From: Trichobilharzia regenti
Lineage: Eukaryota; Platyhelminthes; Trematoda; Strigeidida; Schistosomatidae
Reading direction: 5' to 3'
NCBI GenBank assembly: GCA_944472135.2
Contig: CALYDD020000313.1
Coordinates: 372,001-436,000, forward strand
DNA: 64,000 nucleotides
Shown here: piece by piece, positions 10,700 to 22,620 of the stretch
Position numbering within the stretch: the first letter of the stretch is position 1
How the letters are laid out: the number at the start of each line of letters is the position of its first letter
Made by a program: the position numbers and the translations under genes
The notes under the pieces: model-generated
Databases searched by the model: none
Told to the model about the DNA's origin: nothing
Seen by the model: only the letters and a program-made list of their open reading frames with translations

Positions 10700-12020
10700 C
10701 CGCTGTCCGCTGGTTAGAATATCGGTCTGTCTGTTTTCGACATAGAACTTTGCACATATGTGCGGAAGTTCAATTCGCCACACTCCATGTAGCAGATAAA
10801 GTAAAAGAAGAAAGTAGAAGAAATGCATAAGAGAGAAAGTAAACAGATTGTGAGACAAAGGAATAGTAATAACGAAGAACAACAGAGTTACATTGGAAAT
10901 CATAAGTCACAAGGAGTGGATGCATCTACACCAGCCATTGAGAACGATTTGAGCCATATCACTAGTTGTTTCCAGCCTTTATGGGTGTTTACCGTCCTAA
11001 GGATTCTGACCACTCAGGAAGTCTACACCTTTCTACCTCACTGGCTTAAACTAACTGTTGTGGATTTCATTGACTGGCGCCATGTTTCGGTTTGACCACC
11101 ACTAGCTCTTTTCCAGCCTGACCCTATATCAGCTAACATTGCCCGTCGAGGAAGGCGATGACTAGGCTAGCATACGTAACACATGTCCTAACCATCTCAG
11201 TCGATGTAATTTCACAGTCTCGGCGACTGATTTCCCATGTTTACCTAGCACTCGACGCCTAGCCTCCCTATTGCTCATCCTGTTATACCACTTCACACGG
11301 GAGATAGAGCGCAGGCACCTATGATCAAAGACAGCTAATCTTTTCATGTCTTCCACTCTCAATGTCCAGGTCTTACTCACAGCCATATAGGAGGACGGAG
11401 CGGACTGATGAGCAGTACACACGCCCTTCGGTCGATAGCCAGCCGGATATCACGTCTACGCCAGAGACGGCGTAAACTGGAATATGCGAAACTAGCCCTC
11501 TGTATCCGTGCTGAGACTTCGTCAGCGACCAAGCCGTTGGGGCTGATGGTACTTCCCAAATAAGTGAAGCGGTCGACTTCCTTTCCCACCTCACTCCGTA
11601 TTTCTAAACTAGGAGTCAGTGTAGTCCAGTCCTGTAACATCATCTTACATTTGGCGGGAGCGAATCGCTTGCGAGACATTCGTAGATTGCAGCTCAATGT
11701 ATTCAAAAGACTGCGTTTTGTCAGCCTCTTTACCTAGGAAAGAGGACTATATCATCTGCATATTATAAGTCGACGAGATCATTCCCTGGTAGCAAGTCAA
11801 TCCCTGTGTCTTTGAAGTGAGTTAGGGTTAAGTCCATCAGTACATCTATGATGAAGTTGAATAGAAATGGGGATAATGGGCATCCCTGACGGACACCACT
11901 AGTCCTCACCACTTCAGATGACAACTCGCCGTAAGCCCTCACCTGGCTGTACGAGTTCAAGTAGAGTGCCTTGATCAGTGCAATGTATTTTCTTCGCATT
12001 CTCTTTACAGCCAATCATCG
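10700..12020 (-). mobile_element. RTE-like non-LTR retrotransposon (family 1), 5'-truncated and frameshifted
   Basis: Minus-strand frames give reverse transcriptase and C-terminal segments: VRQGCPLSPFLFNFIIDVLM (motif B) at 11763-12014, RFTYLGSTISPNGLVADEVS and RIQRASFAYSSLRRLW at 11377-11706, then TWTLRVEDMKRLAVFDHR and HRLRWLGHVLRML at 11162-11422. The frames are offset, so it is a pseudogene; the 5' part with the endonuclease is missing. The 3' UTR (about 10722-11100) is shared with copies at 32390-33100 and 56300-57290, all antisense to the dynein gene. Assignment to the RTE clade is by motif only. Confidence 0.8.
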
Positions 12021-12429
12021 CTAGAGTACCTCTCGGTGTTATTCGACTAGTCGGAAATCATTCATGCCAAGCCGTAGAGGTTGGTGGTCTGACATTTAGC
12101 AGTTGTCGTAATATCAGATATTATAATTTAACCCGGAAGAAGTTATGAGTGCTTCATGAAATATGATATTTATCACCATTCAACGGGAAGATGAATTTAC
12201 AGACTGAGGGGAAGTTCAGAGAACATGAGTCAGTAAAGAGATCTCTTCTTATAACTTCATTTGAAAGATGTACACTTATTTAAGAGGTTTATATATGCGG
12301 TATAGATTGACATTACGGGTCAAAGATTATTGTCAGTTAGCATTGTTAAATCTTAGGTGACATGAAGAAGATGTAGACGAAATCCTTTCAGATGTCCTTA
12401 TCGTACTTTATATCTGACTGACTCAAAAA
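12021..12429. other. Unassigned intron
   Basis: AT-rich, with no recognisable element. Confidence 0.4.
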
Positions 12430-13095
12430 GAATAAGTCTCTGCTGATAATAATATTAATAATTTTTGCTTTATTCCAAAAACAGTACTAGTGATACAGAA
12501 TGGAATTTTCAGTATTCAGTACAATATTGCATCTAATTTACTCAAAAACGAAAAAAAATAAAAAAATGAAAACAAACATTACATAATAATAATAAAACGT
12601 TGTTATAGCAGCTATGTAGCAAATCACTGTATGCAATACGAAGAAAAATATGCATAAAGTATAAAATTACAGTGATAATACTAATAAATTCTAAAATAAA
12701 ATAGCAAAGTTATAATTAAACGATAGAAAGGGTGACACCGTAAAATTACAGGAAGATGACTGATAAAAGGGTCGATTCACTGTGCTAATTACATAGTAAC
12801 TTATGTGTTTCACGTCTAACAGAATCTTCGTCGCAAAAGGTACGGGCTAAATAGGGTATTGTAGAATTTCTGTACTGAGTGGTACGAGCATATAACTTAT
12901 TATATTGACTTCTCGTCCTACCTGATGAGATACAAGGGGATAGTTGGGAATAAAGGGGGTGCAGAGGGTCTGACAGTGCAGCCTTTGCCCATTTTGTACA
13001 GGAATTTATGTGTCTCTCGACCACAGCATTGGCGAGCTAACGCAGTGGCACACCACAAGCCCTACTCACAGCATTTAATACCCTTTAGTAAAATG
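12430..13095 (-). mobile_element. CR1/jockey-like element, 3' end
   Basis: The minus frame 12785-13024 reads CTKWAKAALSDPLHPLYSQL and SGRTRSQYNKLYARTTQYRN, followed by TIPYLARTF; it is the C-terminus seen again in the + strand copy at about 18980-19190. The part 12430-12780 is an AT-rich 3' UTR. It directly abuts a + strand PLE at 13096. Confidence 0.7.
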
Positions 13096-14520
13096 ATATA
13101 GTCTTTTTTGAGAAGTCATATTTAGAAAGCTAGAGATCAAAGCCCAGTATACACATTTCCTTAGCTTCGTACCGATGAAATACAAACGTAATCTAATCAG
13201 GTGCTTAGCATTTAGAGCGAGGTCGATTTGTTCTGAAGAGTGCGTAGAGAAAGAACTCCAGATCATCCGAGGCATTCTAAGCGAGAACGGATATCCAGAG
13301 AAGTTCATTAAAGCCAACATAGGTTATAATAGCCGTAAACATGAACTGACAACTGTGGAGAAAAAGCCTCTGTTTTTACGTCTCCAATTCAAGGGAGATA
13401 CTCCTGCAGAGATTCTATCCCAACGTTTAACCAGGGCGATCAAGAAAACTTTCTATTCTGCACGTCTGTGTCTATCCTTCACTAGCCGTCCAATGTTCAC
13501 CCAGCAACTCAGAGATGCCTTACCTAACCTTAGCTCTTCTTCATGCATATACTATTTCAACTGTTCCTGTGGTTCAAGTTATATAGGGCGCACGATTAGG
13601 CAGGTTCGTCTACGGGTTCGAGAACACTTACCAGCTTGGTTCATCAGGGGGAAATTAAGTGCATAAAAAGCTCGATCCTGTCACACCTGGTCGATACTGG
13701 ACATCGCATCGATGTCAACACAGCTTTCAGAGTTATATAACGAATTCCGAAGTCGTTATTACGTACAGTTCGCTTACACATAGCTGAAGCTGTTGCAATA
13801 AGATCGACTAAACCGGAACTGTGTATCCAAAAGGAACACGTCCAGACGCTGTTCCTACTGTGGCCAACCTTGGATTGAAGATTTTCCTTCTCACCAAGAG
13901 TGCTCCTTCCCCTTAAGTCTCTTGGGTTTTTTGTTTTTGTTTTTTTCTTTTTAATTTGCTTATTATTATAAATATTATTATTACAGTTATTATTATTCGT
14001 CATAATTTATGCCCTTTATGCAAACATTCCCTCAATACTACCGAATTTTCATTTGTACGGACCTATTATTAGTGATATTATCGCCTTTCTCAATATATAC
14101 CTCCACCTGTTTCATTTAATATATTCGTTATCTCACTATGATCCTCTCATTTCAGTCTTACTACTTACTTACTTACCACTTTGTACTAGCCACTCACCTG
14201 ACACCTTTTATAACCTTGAACTGATTTGTCAATTTTCCGACCTCACACTCTACAATTCCATTATGATTAACCACCACTATTGTCTCCCGTTTTACAATAT
14301 TTCTAATCGATTTCAGCCTAGCACGTTTGTCACACAAATATGACTATTTATTTTGACACCCCATAACTAATCTGTTATTCTACGTTAAAAAATGTATCCG
14401 CTGCATACCTGGCTATCGTTATTATAACGACCACAAATATTATATTTTATAATTGTAAGAATCTGAAGAGGAGAAATTATTGAAAAGATTATTCTTTGTT
14501 CAGATTGACTTTTAATTCAT
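13096..14520 (+). mobile_element. PLE with intact GIY-YIG start and long 3' UTR
   Basis: The frame 13175-13666 encodes KYKRNLIRCLAFRARSIC, GYPEKFIKANIGYNS, LTRAIKKTFYSARLCLSF and the GIY-YIG start CIYYFNCSCGSSYIGRTIRQ with REHLPAWF, then a stop. The C-terminal half of the endonuclease follows in a broken frame (GHRIDVNTAF-like, LCIQKEHV-like). From 13900 the sequence is a T-rich UTR and ends with the conserved PLE terminus near 14460-14510 (gaagaggag, attattgaaaag). The RT domain is missing (5' truncation). Confidence 0.8.
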
Positions 14521-14549
14521 AATATGGGAATATTTCACACTATCATATC

Positions 14550-15560
14550 TTCTTTGAGAAGCCCAGGAAAGCTTAATGGAGAGCAATAGAGTGCAATAGG
14601 TAAAATACAGGAGTTTACAAACTGCAGAAGTAAAGGTTGGATGACACCTGATTGTCCTAACTTTTTAATGTAGAAGGTAAGACGAAACATTTTCTTAGAG
14701 ATAGATAAGATGTGGTATGACCATGAAAGGTCAGAGGAAAGAACTAATCCAAGGTGCTGCGTAACCAGAATTGGTAATAATATACTTCAGAACTGAGGTG
14801 TTAGCTGTTCTACATCCTTCCTTTTGACAAACATGGTGGTAAGTATTCACGGACACATCCAGACAGTGTCCTACTGGTTCACGGCCTATGTAAACAACTC
14901 CACAGGAGAAACAAAATCGGTAAATACACATTGAAGTTCAGAACAATATGCAATATGGCCTTTGACGTTTCAGTGAATAAGAGCATGTGTGAAGGAGATG
15001 AGACGGTGAAATGCAGCTGTAGAGAACGTTTTTGAATTGCTGTCGACAGGCAGCTTCGTAGAACCTCACTAATTGTATATTTCCATAATTTCAGATATAC
15101 AATTAATTGTTTCTTTGGTAAATTTAGGTTTCGAGAGGGGTATCGGTCATTCTCTTTGGATGTTTGCCTCTGAAAGAGGAGGTTGAATGTCCAGTGTTGT
15201 GAGCAGAAATTTTCCAAAGAATTCCAACTCCTTATTCAATGCATCTTCAGTGCATATAAGGTGGATTCTTGTCACCTGAGAGGCGATTAGAGTTCTTTTT
15301 CTGTTCTGCTTCCGTTTCAGTTTTGAATTAAACTGGCTGATGGGTATTGCTGAAGATTCACACGATTTTTATTTAGGTCAGTATTTTCATCACTGATGAC
15401 AAATATATCATCCATATATTCCTTGTGAACTTCAAACCGTCTGATCGTTGGTAAGCGAATATTTGACTCAAGGTACGCCGTGAAACAAACGACCAGTAAT
15501 GGGCCAAGTGGAGAACTTATTGTTCCTCTAACTTTCTGTACAGCTTTGAATTGAAGTTAC
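14550..15560 (-). mobile_element. PLE fragment: RT motif C and decayed GIY-YIG
   Basis: Read on the minus strand, 15560-15380 gives GPLLVVCFTAYLESNI and KEYMDDIFVISDENTD, an RT catalytic box with both aspartates kept (YMDD). After frameshifts, 15217-14731 reads a thumb region and the GIY-YIG start (MCIYRFCFSCGVVYIGRE). It lies tail-to-tail with the + strand PLE at 13096-14520. Confidence 0.7.
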
Positions 15561-15587
15561 GAAATGAGATCTTTATTTTACGAAATG

Positions 15588-16240
15588 ATCACTGATTGAC
15601 ATCGGTTAGAGGAGCATTGAAAACGACGGAGTACCACCAGACAGCTGTTTCGTCCTAATTTGGGAATCATCGGCAGTACGCACCCACCACAGAGTTTCGA
15701 ACCCAGGACCTTCCGGTTGCAAGGCAAGCTTGTATACCATTCAGTCACTGGAACCCGATTGAATGTCTCATGAATTCTAACTTCTACCAATTCATGATTT
15801 AGCACTTACAAACCAAACTATAGAAAATCAATCTCATGCTCGCTAGTGACTTGCTACAGGATGGAGTTTCCTAGAGTTCTAATGAGAAGACGTGACCAGT
15901 GGAGTCCATCCAGATGTCACGTGTGAGGATGGATGTCCCGCCGACGACATTGGTTGTGGTGGTGCTAAATCACGAATTGGTAGAAGTTAGAATTCATGGA
16001 CTGGTTATTGAATAGGGTCTCAGTGGATGAATGGTATACGAGCTTGCCTTGCAACCCTGGCAGTGGGTGCGTACTGCCGATGATTCCCAAACTAGGATGA
16101 AACAACTGTCCAGCACTCAACGGTTTTCAGTGGTTCTCTAAGCGATATCAATCCGTGATCAACTCGTAAAAACAAAACTAACCCTTGCAAACCACACCAC
16201 AGAAAATTAATCTGATGTTCGCTGGTGACTTGCCACAGGA
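15588..16240. mobile_element. Family H SINE inverted dimer, divergent subfamily
   Basis: The minus arm (15588-15810) and plus arm (15965-16180) share tRNA-like heads and hammerhead-like blocks (gatgattcccaaactagg). A middle piece (15800-15870) repeats the tail seen at 16180-16240 (cttgcaaaccacacc, cgctggtgacttgc), so at least three unit ends are joined. The ribozyme cores are altered. Confidence 0.7.
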
Positions 16241-17565
16241 AATGAAATCTCCTTGCTGACTCATTTGTTCTCAATTTCATGAAATAAGAATTTTTTCATT
16301 CACAGAGAGGAAACTTGTATCATTCACCTCTGAAATGATATACTTCATCCATAAGATGTTAAATGATAAAAGGATTGAACTGATTTAGACAGTCATCTAG
16401 GCTGGTTAACAAGAGTAGAATCTCTTAAGAAGCAATAAAACCTCGGTTCACTTCAACACAAGTTGATGCTGACAAAATATCTACGTTCGACTTTCTCGAA
16501 GCATGAGATTCATTGAGACACAGACATGAATAATACATCAACCATCTCATCTACTTCCCCATCATCGAGTGAATTTTGTCCCAATGTTGAAGTACATAAT
16601 GACAGATTACTTCATTCTGATTGGTCAGTTGGGGAATTATATCATCCAATCAGGTTGTAGCAAACTTGTGATGATATACCATGAACGAATATTGACCCAT
16701 TGGATTTCAGCATAGAATTATACAATCACAATCATTTTTATAGTTGTAGAAATATACACGCATACACATACACACAATAAGCATTATAAGATATTCGTAT
16801 AGGATATTTCACCTAAAAGTTGGACATAATCTATCCAAAAATAAGGATACATTAAACTTCTCTTTATAGAAAATTCAGAAGAATGATGTTGATGGGAAAT
16901 CTAGTTAATTCACTGTCCTTATTACAGGTCGTTTGGAAGTAAACAACAAAACAATATCTGAAAAGGCGATCAATAAATATTCGAAATGTCATTTTAATGG
17001 AACACTTTTAATAAAAATGCACCCGAAAAGCGCCAAGAAAGAAGAGGAAAGAAAAAATGGACAAAACTTGTTGATACTTGATTTTGGTGTCTATCTAACT
17101 GAATGATGGTTTGAGCTAAAAAAAAACTCGCTGTTATTCAGCATAGAGACCTACGAAACACAACAGTATATGACGGAAACTATTCTTATACTGCTGAAAA
17201 GATGTAGAAGATAGATTTTAAAGGCAAATGACGAGTCAACTACAAGTTTTGACCAGTTAGGTTAAGGCAAAATGTTTAGTCCAAGAGTTGCATAGAAAAC
17301 ACAGGTCTTGTAACGGCCCAAATCAACTTGTCATGGTCTAAACGCAGGAAACTAGTGTCGGTGTCCTACTGCACAGCTGTCTGAGAATCTTCTTCCCATA
17401 GGCACAGTCACAAAGCGCTCCAGAGACAACAGAAAGACGATTATTCTTTATAAGATCTTTAAACCCTATTACCAACAGTTGGAAGTCATTGGTTCTCAGC
17501 ATTCTAATGACCTTAATCACGCAAGACAAGTAATATTAATTTCCCGTTCAGGAGCTTCCGATACC
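16241..17565. other. Unassigned intronic stretch
   Basis: About 1.3 kb with no recognised repeat, domain or splice-bounded exon. Short minus-strand frames, such as 17338-17529, have no resemblance that I know. Confidence 0.4.
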
Positions 17566-17569
17566 TGTC

Positions 17570-18330
17570 GTTGGATTATGCCTCAGACTTTAGGTAGTGA
17601 GAAGGCACGAATACGTTAGGCGGATGGAAAGACTCTAGAAGATCTGGATTTCGCAGATGATTAATGTCTACTCTCACACAAACTCCAACATATACATGTA
17701 AAAACCAACAAATTGGCCGAAGAAGCAGCTGGAGGAGACAGGACTCCAGGTGAACGTGGAGAAGACAGAGGTGATGAAGATAACCAAAGAACATCAACAA
17801 CAGTAACAACAACCGGCACAGATCACCATAAACGCGAGGGATTTGACAGAGGTTACTTCATTCACTTATCCGGCCAGGAGGCACGGTTTCAACCACAGAC
17901 AGTTGGAAACCATAGATGAGGGTGTCAAAACCAGCCAGCCAGAATCGGAAAGGCAAGATACACCTTCGTCAATCTGAAACCAGTTAGGAAATCTCCTGAG
18001 TTGCACTCAACCAGCATAGAGAAGAAGATTCGGATTTTCAACACAAATGTGAAGTCAGTCTCTTCTTCTCTATGGGCGAGAAATTTTCAGTGTGTGTCAC
18101 GGAAAGGATTTCCAACAAGTTACCGACTTTTATCAACAGTGTCTTCGCCTGCCGGCCGGCCGTCCAGAAAGAACTAGCAACAAGAAACTTTGGCAGTGAA
18201 CAAACCAACAGGCGGTAGCGGATTGCTAAACAAATGGAGATGGATTGATGGGGTATACTTTGAGGAGGCCATCGAATGACACTGCGCTCAATGCAGGCCA
18301 TCGCTTGAGTGGAATCCCAATGGAAACGAA
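17570..18330 (+). mobile_element. RTE-like element (family 2), 5'-truncated, interrupted at 18330
   Basis: Decayed + strand sequence includes LEDLDFADD (about 17637-17665), HVKTNKLAEEA and an RTE-type 3' region (gggcatac-like block at 18249, then ccatcgcttgag). At about 18330 it stops abruptly where a CR1/jockey-like element begins; the family 2 3' end resumes at 19913. Confidence 0.7.
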
Positions 18331-19912
18331 GATTAGGGCTTCCGTTTCTGTTCTTTCTCCGTTTCTCTTTTCCTTCTTCTTACATGATTTACCTCTTTCA
18401 GACGAAATCAACTTCGTAAAATATCCAGATAACCTGACTGTTTCGCTTCCCGTTAAGTCTCAGTCAGACTGTTTCAAATTAAATAGCTTCCTGTCAGGCA
18501 TCAGTCAGTGGTCCAAACTAAATGGCCTCATGCTGAATCCCTCAAAATGCCAGACTATTTGGCTTTTCCTTTAGGCATAAACGAGATCTGCGAACACTAG
18601 TAAGTACTCATGAAGCCTGTCGCATTGAGGGGACTAAAATTGAAACTAAGTCTAATGCAAAATACCTCGGTCTAGTTCTATCTTCCGACCTTACTTGGTC
18701 ATCTCATATCTTAACGATTTCTAACAAAGTGTCCCATCTAACCTACTACATTAAGAAACTTAGACTATCTGGAATCACCCAAACTCTACTTTCACAATTT
18801 GTCAACTCTCGTATCTTACCTATTCTACTTTACCGCTTCCCGTTAGTCTTTCCTAGGCTACTGAAAAAGGACTATACCATTCTGAGAAGGATGTTGACGG
18901 TAGTTAGTAGGACTAGGGTGTAAAACTCAGTTAACTCGTCACTACATTAGTAGAAAGTTATCTGAATACATGCGAGAAATGGACTAAAACCATACTTTCC
19001 GACCCCCAACACCCCCTCTATTCCCAACTCTCTCCCTGCATCTCATCAGGTAGAACCAGAAATCAGTACAAAATAATATGTGCTCGTACAACCGGGTACA
19101 GGAACTCAACGATACCATATTTGACCCGTGTCCTAAGTGACAGAGACAATGTTAAGCGTGAAACCTATGACTTGCTTTGTTGTTAATATCATAATTTTAA
19201 GCTTTTTTATTTCTCTCTTATTTGTATTCTATGGTGAACACCTTCCTAAACATACTTAGCTACCTAAATTATTAACATTGAGTTACTTTTTTTGTACTTT
19301 ACTCTATTCCTTCTTTTGTGTATCTACTGGTTCCGACTATATTATCACTATGAGTGTTACAAAATTGTCCTGTCATTAACCATCATGTAATATTAGTTTT
19401 GTTAATGGTTTTTTTTGTTCGGCAATATTAACTGACATTCTTGGTTTGTGAACGCCATTATCACCATCTTAAAAATGTTGTATTATGCAGGATTACTCAC
19501 ACTACCCACTACAAACACCGCATTAGAGCTGACAATAAAAGACAACCCTGAAATGTTATTTTGTGACTGTTTAGTGTTGTTCAATCAAATTGACTGATCA
19601 TCATGACGATAAACATTCTTAAATATCATTTCATAACTTCTGTCACCAAGCATAAATATATCATACCTTCTACTACCCAATACTGAAATATTATTTATTA
19701 TGTTGTTTATTTTCTTTTCTATTTTTTGGTATTTTTCACATCTTGTATTTTTTTTCTGTTTTTTGTTTGTTTTTGTTGTTGTTGTCTTTATATTTATTTT
19801 TTTTGAAATACTCCTTTTAAATGTTTGATAAAATTAGATGCAATATTTGTAGATATGTGCTGAATATGGCACAGTGCGCCACTAGTACTGTTTCTGGAAT
19901 AAAGCAAAAAAA
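18331..19912 (+). mobile_element. CR1/jockey-like element, 5'-truncated, nested in an RTE-like copy
   Basis: The + strand reads SVLSPFLFSFFLHDLPLSD (RT motif B side), FVKYPDNLTVSLPVK (motif C with YADD changed to YPDN), SQWSKLNGLMLNPSKCQTIW, then YLGLVLSSDLTW, HLTYYIKKLRLSGITQTLL and LYSQLSPCISSGRTRNQY in shifted frames. After a T-rich UTR it ends with AATAAA and an A tract at about 19895-19912. The position inside family 2 sequence shows it is the younger insertion. Confidence 0.75.
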
Positions 19913-20035
19913 AGACATGGAGGAGATCGTCCGGGGAGAAAAAGATGAGAGATTATGGGTAATTGTGGACCCAGCTGAAGAGGATTTTAGGAGCCATATG
20001 CTCCACTAGGTACCAAGAGAGAATAATAACAATAA
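19913..20035 (+). mobile_element. RTE-like family 2, 3' end after the nested insertion
   Basis: The block gacatggaggag, gagagattatgggtaat matches the intact order at 40258-40300, where it follows the same upstream sequence without interruption. About 30 bases present in that copy are absent here at the insertion point. It ends in an ataat-type tail about 115 bases before exon B. Confidence 0.65.
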
Positions 20036-20149
20036 TGATAGTGGTCCCCGTCAAAAATGATCTGTAATAATTGTAGCTTTCACCCGCCTGCCTTTATCTT
20101 CTTATCATCATTTTACGCCTTCCTTTCATTCTTTTCTCTCTCTCTCTAG

Positions 20150-20985
20150 GATAGTGAAGTAGTGAAATTCACAAAATCATTTGATTTACAAGGTCAAGTT
20201 GAAGAATGGTTGAATAAACTGTTAGATGAAATGCGCAACACTCTGCGTCACATTCTTGCAGATGCAGTCAGTGCTTATGAAGAGAAACCAAGAGATCAAT
20301 GGATATTTGACTATCCGGCGCAGATAGCTTTAACCGGTTCACAAATCGGTTGGAATAGTGAAGTGTTGATTGCATTTGCTCGACTAGAAGAAGGCTTAGA
20401 GAATGCAATGAAAGAGTATAATAGAAAACAAATTGCCCAACTGAGTACATTAATACAAATGCTATTAATTGATCTGTCAGCTGGTGATCGACAAAAATTA
20501 TGACTTTATGCACTATTGATGTACATAATCGTGATGTTGTCGGAAAGTTGATATCACAAAAAGTTGAAAGTTCACTAGCTTTCACATGGTTATCCCAGTT
20601 GAGACATAGATGGGATGATAAATCACACGATTGTTTTGCTAATATCTGTGATGCACAATTTCGTTATGCTTATGAATATTTAGGCAATACACCAAGACTG
20701 GTCATTACACCGTTAACTGATCGATGTTATATCACACTGACACAATCACTGCATTTATGTATGAGTGGTGCACCTGCTGGACCAGCTGGCACAGGGAAAA
20801 CAGAGACAACAAAAGATTTAGGCCGTGCACTAGGCATTATGGTCTATGTGTTCAATTGTTCTGAACAAATGGATTACAAGTCAATTGGTAATATTTACAA
20901 GGGATTAGCACAGACTGGTGCATGGGGATGTTTTGATGAATTCAATCGGATAGCAGTGGAAGTTTTATCTGTTGTCGCTGTACAA
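20150..20985 (+). CDS. DNAH9/11/17-like: Dynein heavy chain exon B: end of linker and AAA1 P-loop; contains a 1-base frameshift
   Basis: The exon follows a CT-rich tract and AG at 20148-20149, and ends before GTAAGT at 20986. It encodes the end of the linker ([32 protein letters not shown]) and the first half of AAA1, the main ATPase site. The Walker A motif GPAGTGKT is at 20779-20802 and Walker B CFDEFNR at 20929-20949, both intact. The frame breaks at 20498-20502: the first part reads GDRQKL then a stop at 20501-20503, while the remainder (MTLCTIDVH onward) is in another frame starting at 20500. One missing base explains this exactly: 836 bases plus one make 279 codons and restore phase 0 at both ends. 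A sequencing or assembly error is the simplest cause; a real allelic lesion is possible. Confidence 0.93.
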
Positions 20986-21069
20986 GTAAGTGGATATATA
21001 TAGATATATTTTTCCCACTTGTTTGAGCAGTAAGTTTTATAATTATTTAATATTTTTTGATTACAGCTT

Positions 21070-21185
21070 TATTCCACATCGTAGTTTTTGGTACAAGTAT
21101 GGAATTTTTAAGCATGTGATGTCGGTAGCCCATGTGCATGGTCGGTGAGAGTCCTAACCGCTGTGCCACGACACACAAATAACAT
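21070..21185 (-). mobile_element. S3 SINE, minus strand
   Basis: In sense it reads gtggcacagcggttagga (A-box-like) then a head and a body ending gtggaataaagctgtaatc. The same order occurs at 23553-23730 on the + strand. It is a tRNA-derived SINE-like repeat of a family without a hammerhead block. Confidence 0.65.
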
Positions 21186-21264
21186 GATTAAGATTTAAAA
21201 TTAGACACCCGCTAACAATGATTTATGAAACGATAAAGTCGTGGAAAATACCCATTGGGACATT

Positions 21265-21424
21265 AGAGAGAAAAGAACAAGAAGTTCAGCAAAGATTTTC
21301 GATTTCATTCTCAAAAGCAGCTGTACAATCGCATATATATACATTAGTGCACATGAATACAATTATTATTTACTTAACTTTATATAGTAACGAAGTTGAT
21401 AATAATTTTCAACTTGATATGAAT
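21265..21424 (+). repeat. Left arm of inverted repeat flanking a PLE
   Basis: It matches 22222-22392 in reverse complement (shared: gaacaagaagttcagc, ttcattctcaaaagcagc, gttgataataatttt). The arms are about 160-170 bp and enclose the PLE GIY-YIG fragment at 21775-22200, an arrangement like the terminal repeats of Penelope elements. Confidence 0.75.
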
Positions 21425-21726
21425 TACAAGAGGCTTAGAAACAAATGTTGCGCAGAGATAGAACGAATTACAGGTGTGAACAAAATGAGCATGGAAACAA
21501 ACTGAAATCAAATTTTTCAACTTGAAATGTAAGTTAGGAGGTGTGAATATAGACAACAAGAGGCATAGAAACAAAAAAATTACACAGGATTAGAATATAA
21601 GTGTAAAATGGTTATTCTAAACGGATTACAAGTGTGATCAGGAGGAGCATGGAAACAAACTTAAAATAAATGATTTTATAACTGAAAAAAATGGGATGAA
21701 TTGAATGAAGACAAAAAGAGAAAATT

Positions 21727-21748
21727 ACACACACACACACACACACAG
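21727..21748. repeat. AC microsatellite
   Basis: An uninterrupted ac repeat. Confidence 0.9.
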
Positions 21749-21774
21749 AACAAAACAAAACAAAAAAACTGAAG

Positions 21775-22200
21775 GATAGGGGGAACATACCGAACTACGT
21801 CCATTGTAGTTGTAAAGGCTGGACTAGTTTCTTTTGAACACATAGCTCCGGCTTTCCGATGCATATGGCAAGAGCTTCCGCAATACAAAGAAGTCGGAAA
21901 CACACTGCCTTTGGTAGATTTTTGTTTACTTTGTGAATGACTCTGAATGATGAGTCAGTTGAGATTCTGTAACAGGTATTGACGAGGTAGGTGTTCAGTT
22001 ATTGCGTTTCTGATTGAACCAGTGCCTCCTCTTTGTGGCCATGCTGGATGATGTTCTCTAACACGTTTTGATAAGACCTGCATAGAACGACCTATGTACC
22101 TAGCTCCGCAGGAGCAGGTGAGGTGATATATGCACAATGAAGTGGTTATATGCGGAAGTCTGTCCTCCCCTTTGCTCCGAAGTAGTGGACGGCTAGAGAA
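21775..22200 (-). mobile_element. PLE fragment with GIY-YIG endonuclease
   Basis: The minus strand 22137-21955 reads MCIYHLTCSCGARYIGRSMQ then LSKRVREHHPAWPQRG, a GIY-YIG core; 21900-21780 continues as a PLE C-terminus (AEALAICIGKPELCVQKK). The frame is broken between the two. It is bounded by inverted repeats at 21265-21424 and 22222-22392. Confidence 0.75.
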
Positions 22201-22221
22201 TTTATATACGTACCTTCAAAC

Positions 22222-22392
22222 TTTCATATCAAGTTGAAAATTATTATCAACTTCGTTACTATGTGGAATTAAGTAAATAAATAACAATTGTATCTATGTA
22301 AACTAATGTATATAAATGCGATTGTACAGCTGCTTTTGAGAATGAAATCTCCGAGCAAATCGCCGACTTTGCTGAACTTCTTGTTCCTTTCC
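22222..22392 (-). repeat. Right arm of inverted repeat flanking a PLE
   Basis: Reverse complement of 21265-21424, with some substitutions and small indels. Confidence 0.75.
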
Positions 22393-22449
22393 CTTTAACT
22401 ATGAAGTGTTGATTAGCAGGGATTTGTTAGGTTAGAGGTTTGATTATGA

Positions 22450-22620
22450 AGTGAAATAAGTTAGAAAACAGCTGAATAGCCACCAGGGATTACTGGACAG
22501 TTGTTTCGTTCTAGACAGGGACTCTTCAGAGGCACATATTCATCACCCCATGAGGGACACAACCTCCAGGTTAAAGGACAAGCTCGTTGATTATCTAGAC
22601 ACTTGGAAGGAATCATTAGT
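22450..22620 (-). mobile_element. Family H SINE, minus strand, decayed
   Basis: It contains ggacagttgtttcgttctag and gggactcttcag (hammerhead-like block in reverse) and a weak tRNA head. Confidence 0.6.

Noticed and set aside
20498..20503. Programmed ribosomal frameshift in dynein
   Set aside because: No slippery heptamer or known precedent in dynein heavy chains; a missing base is simpler.
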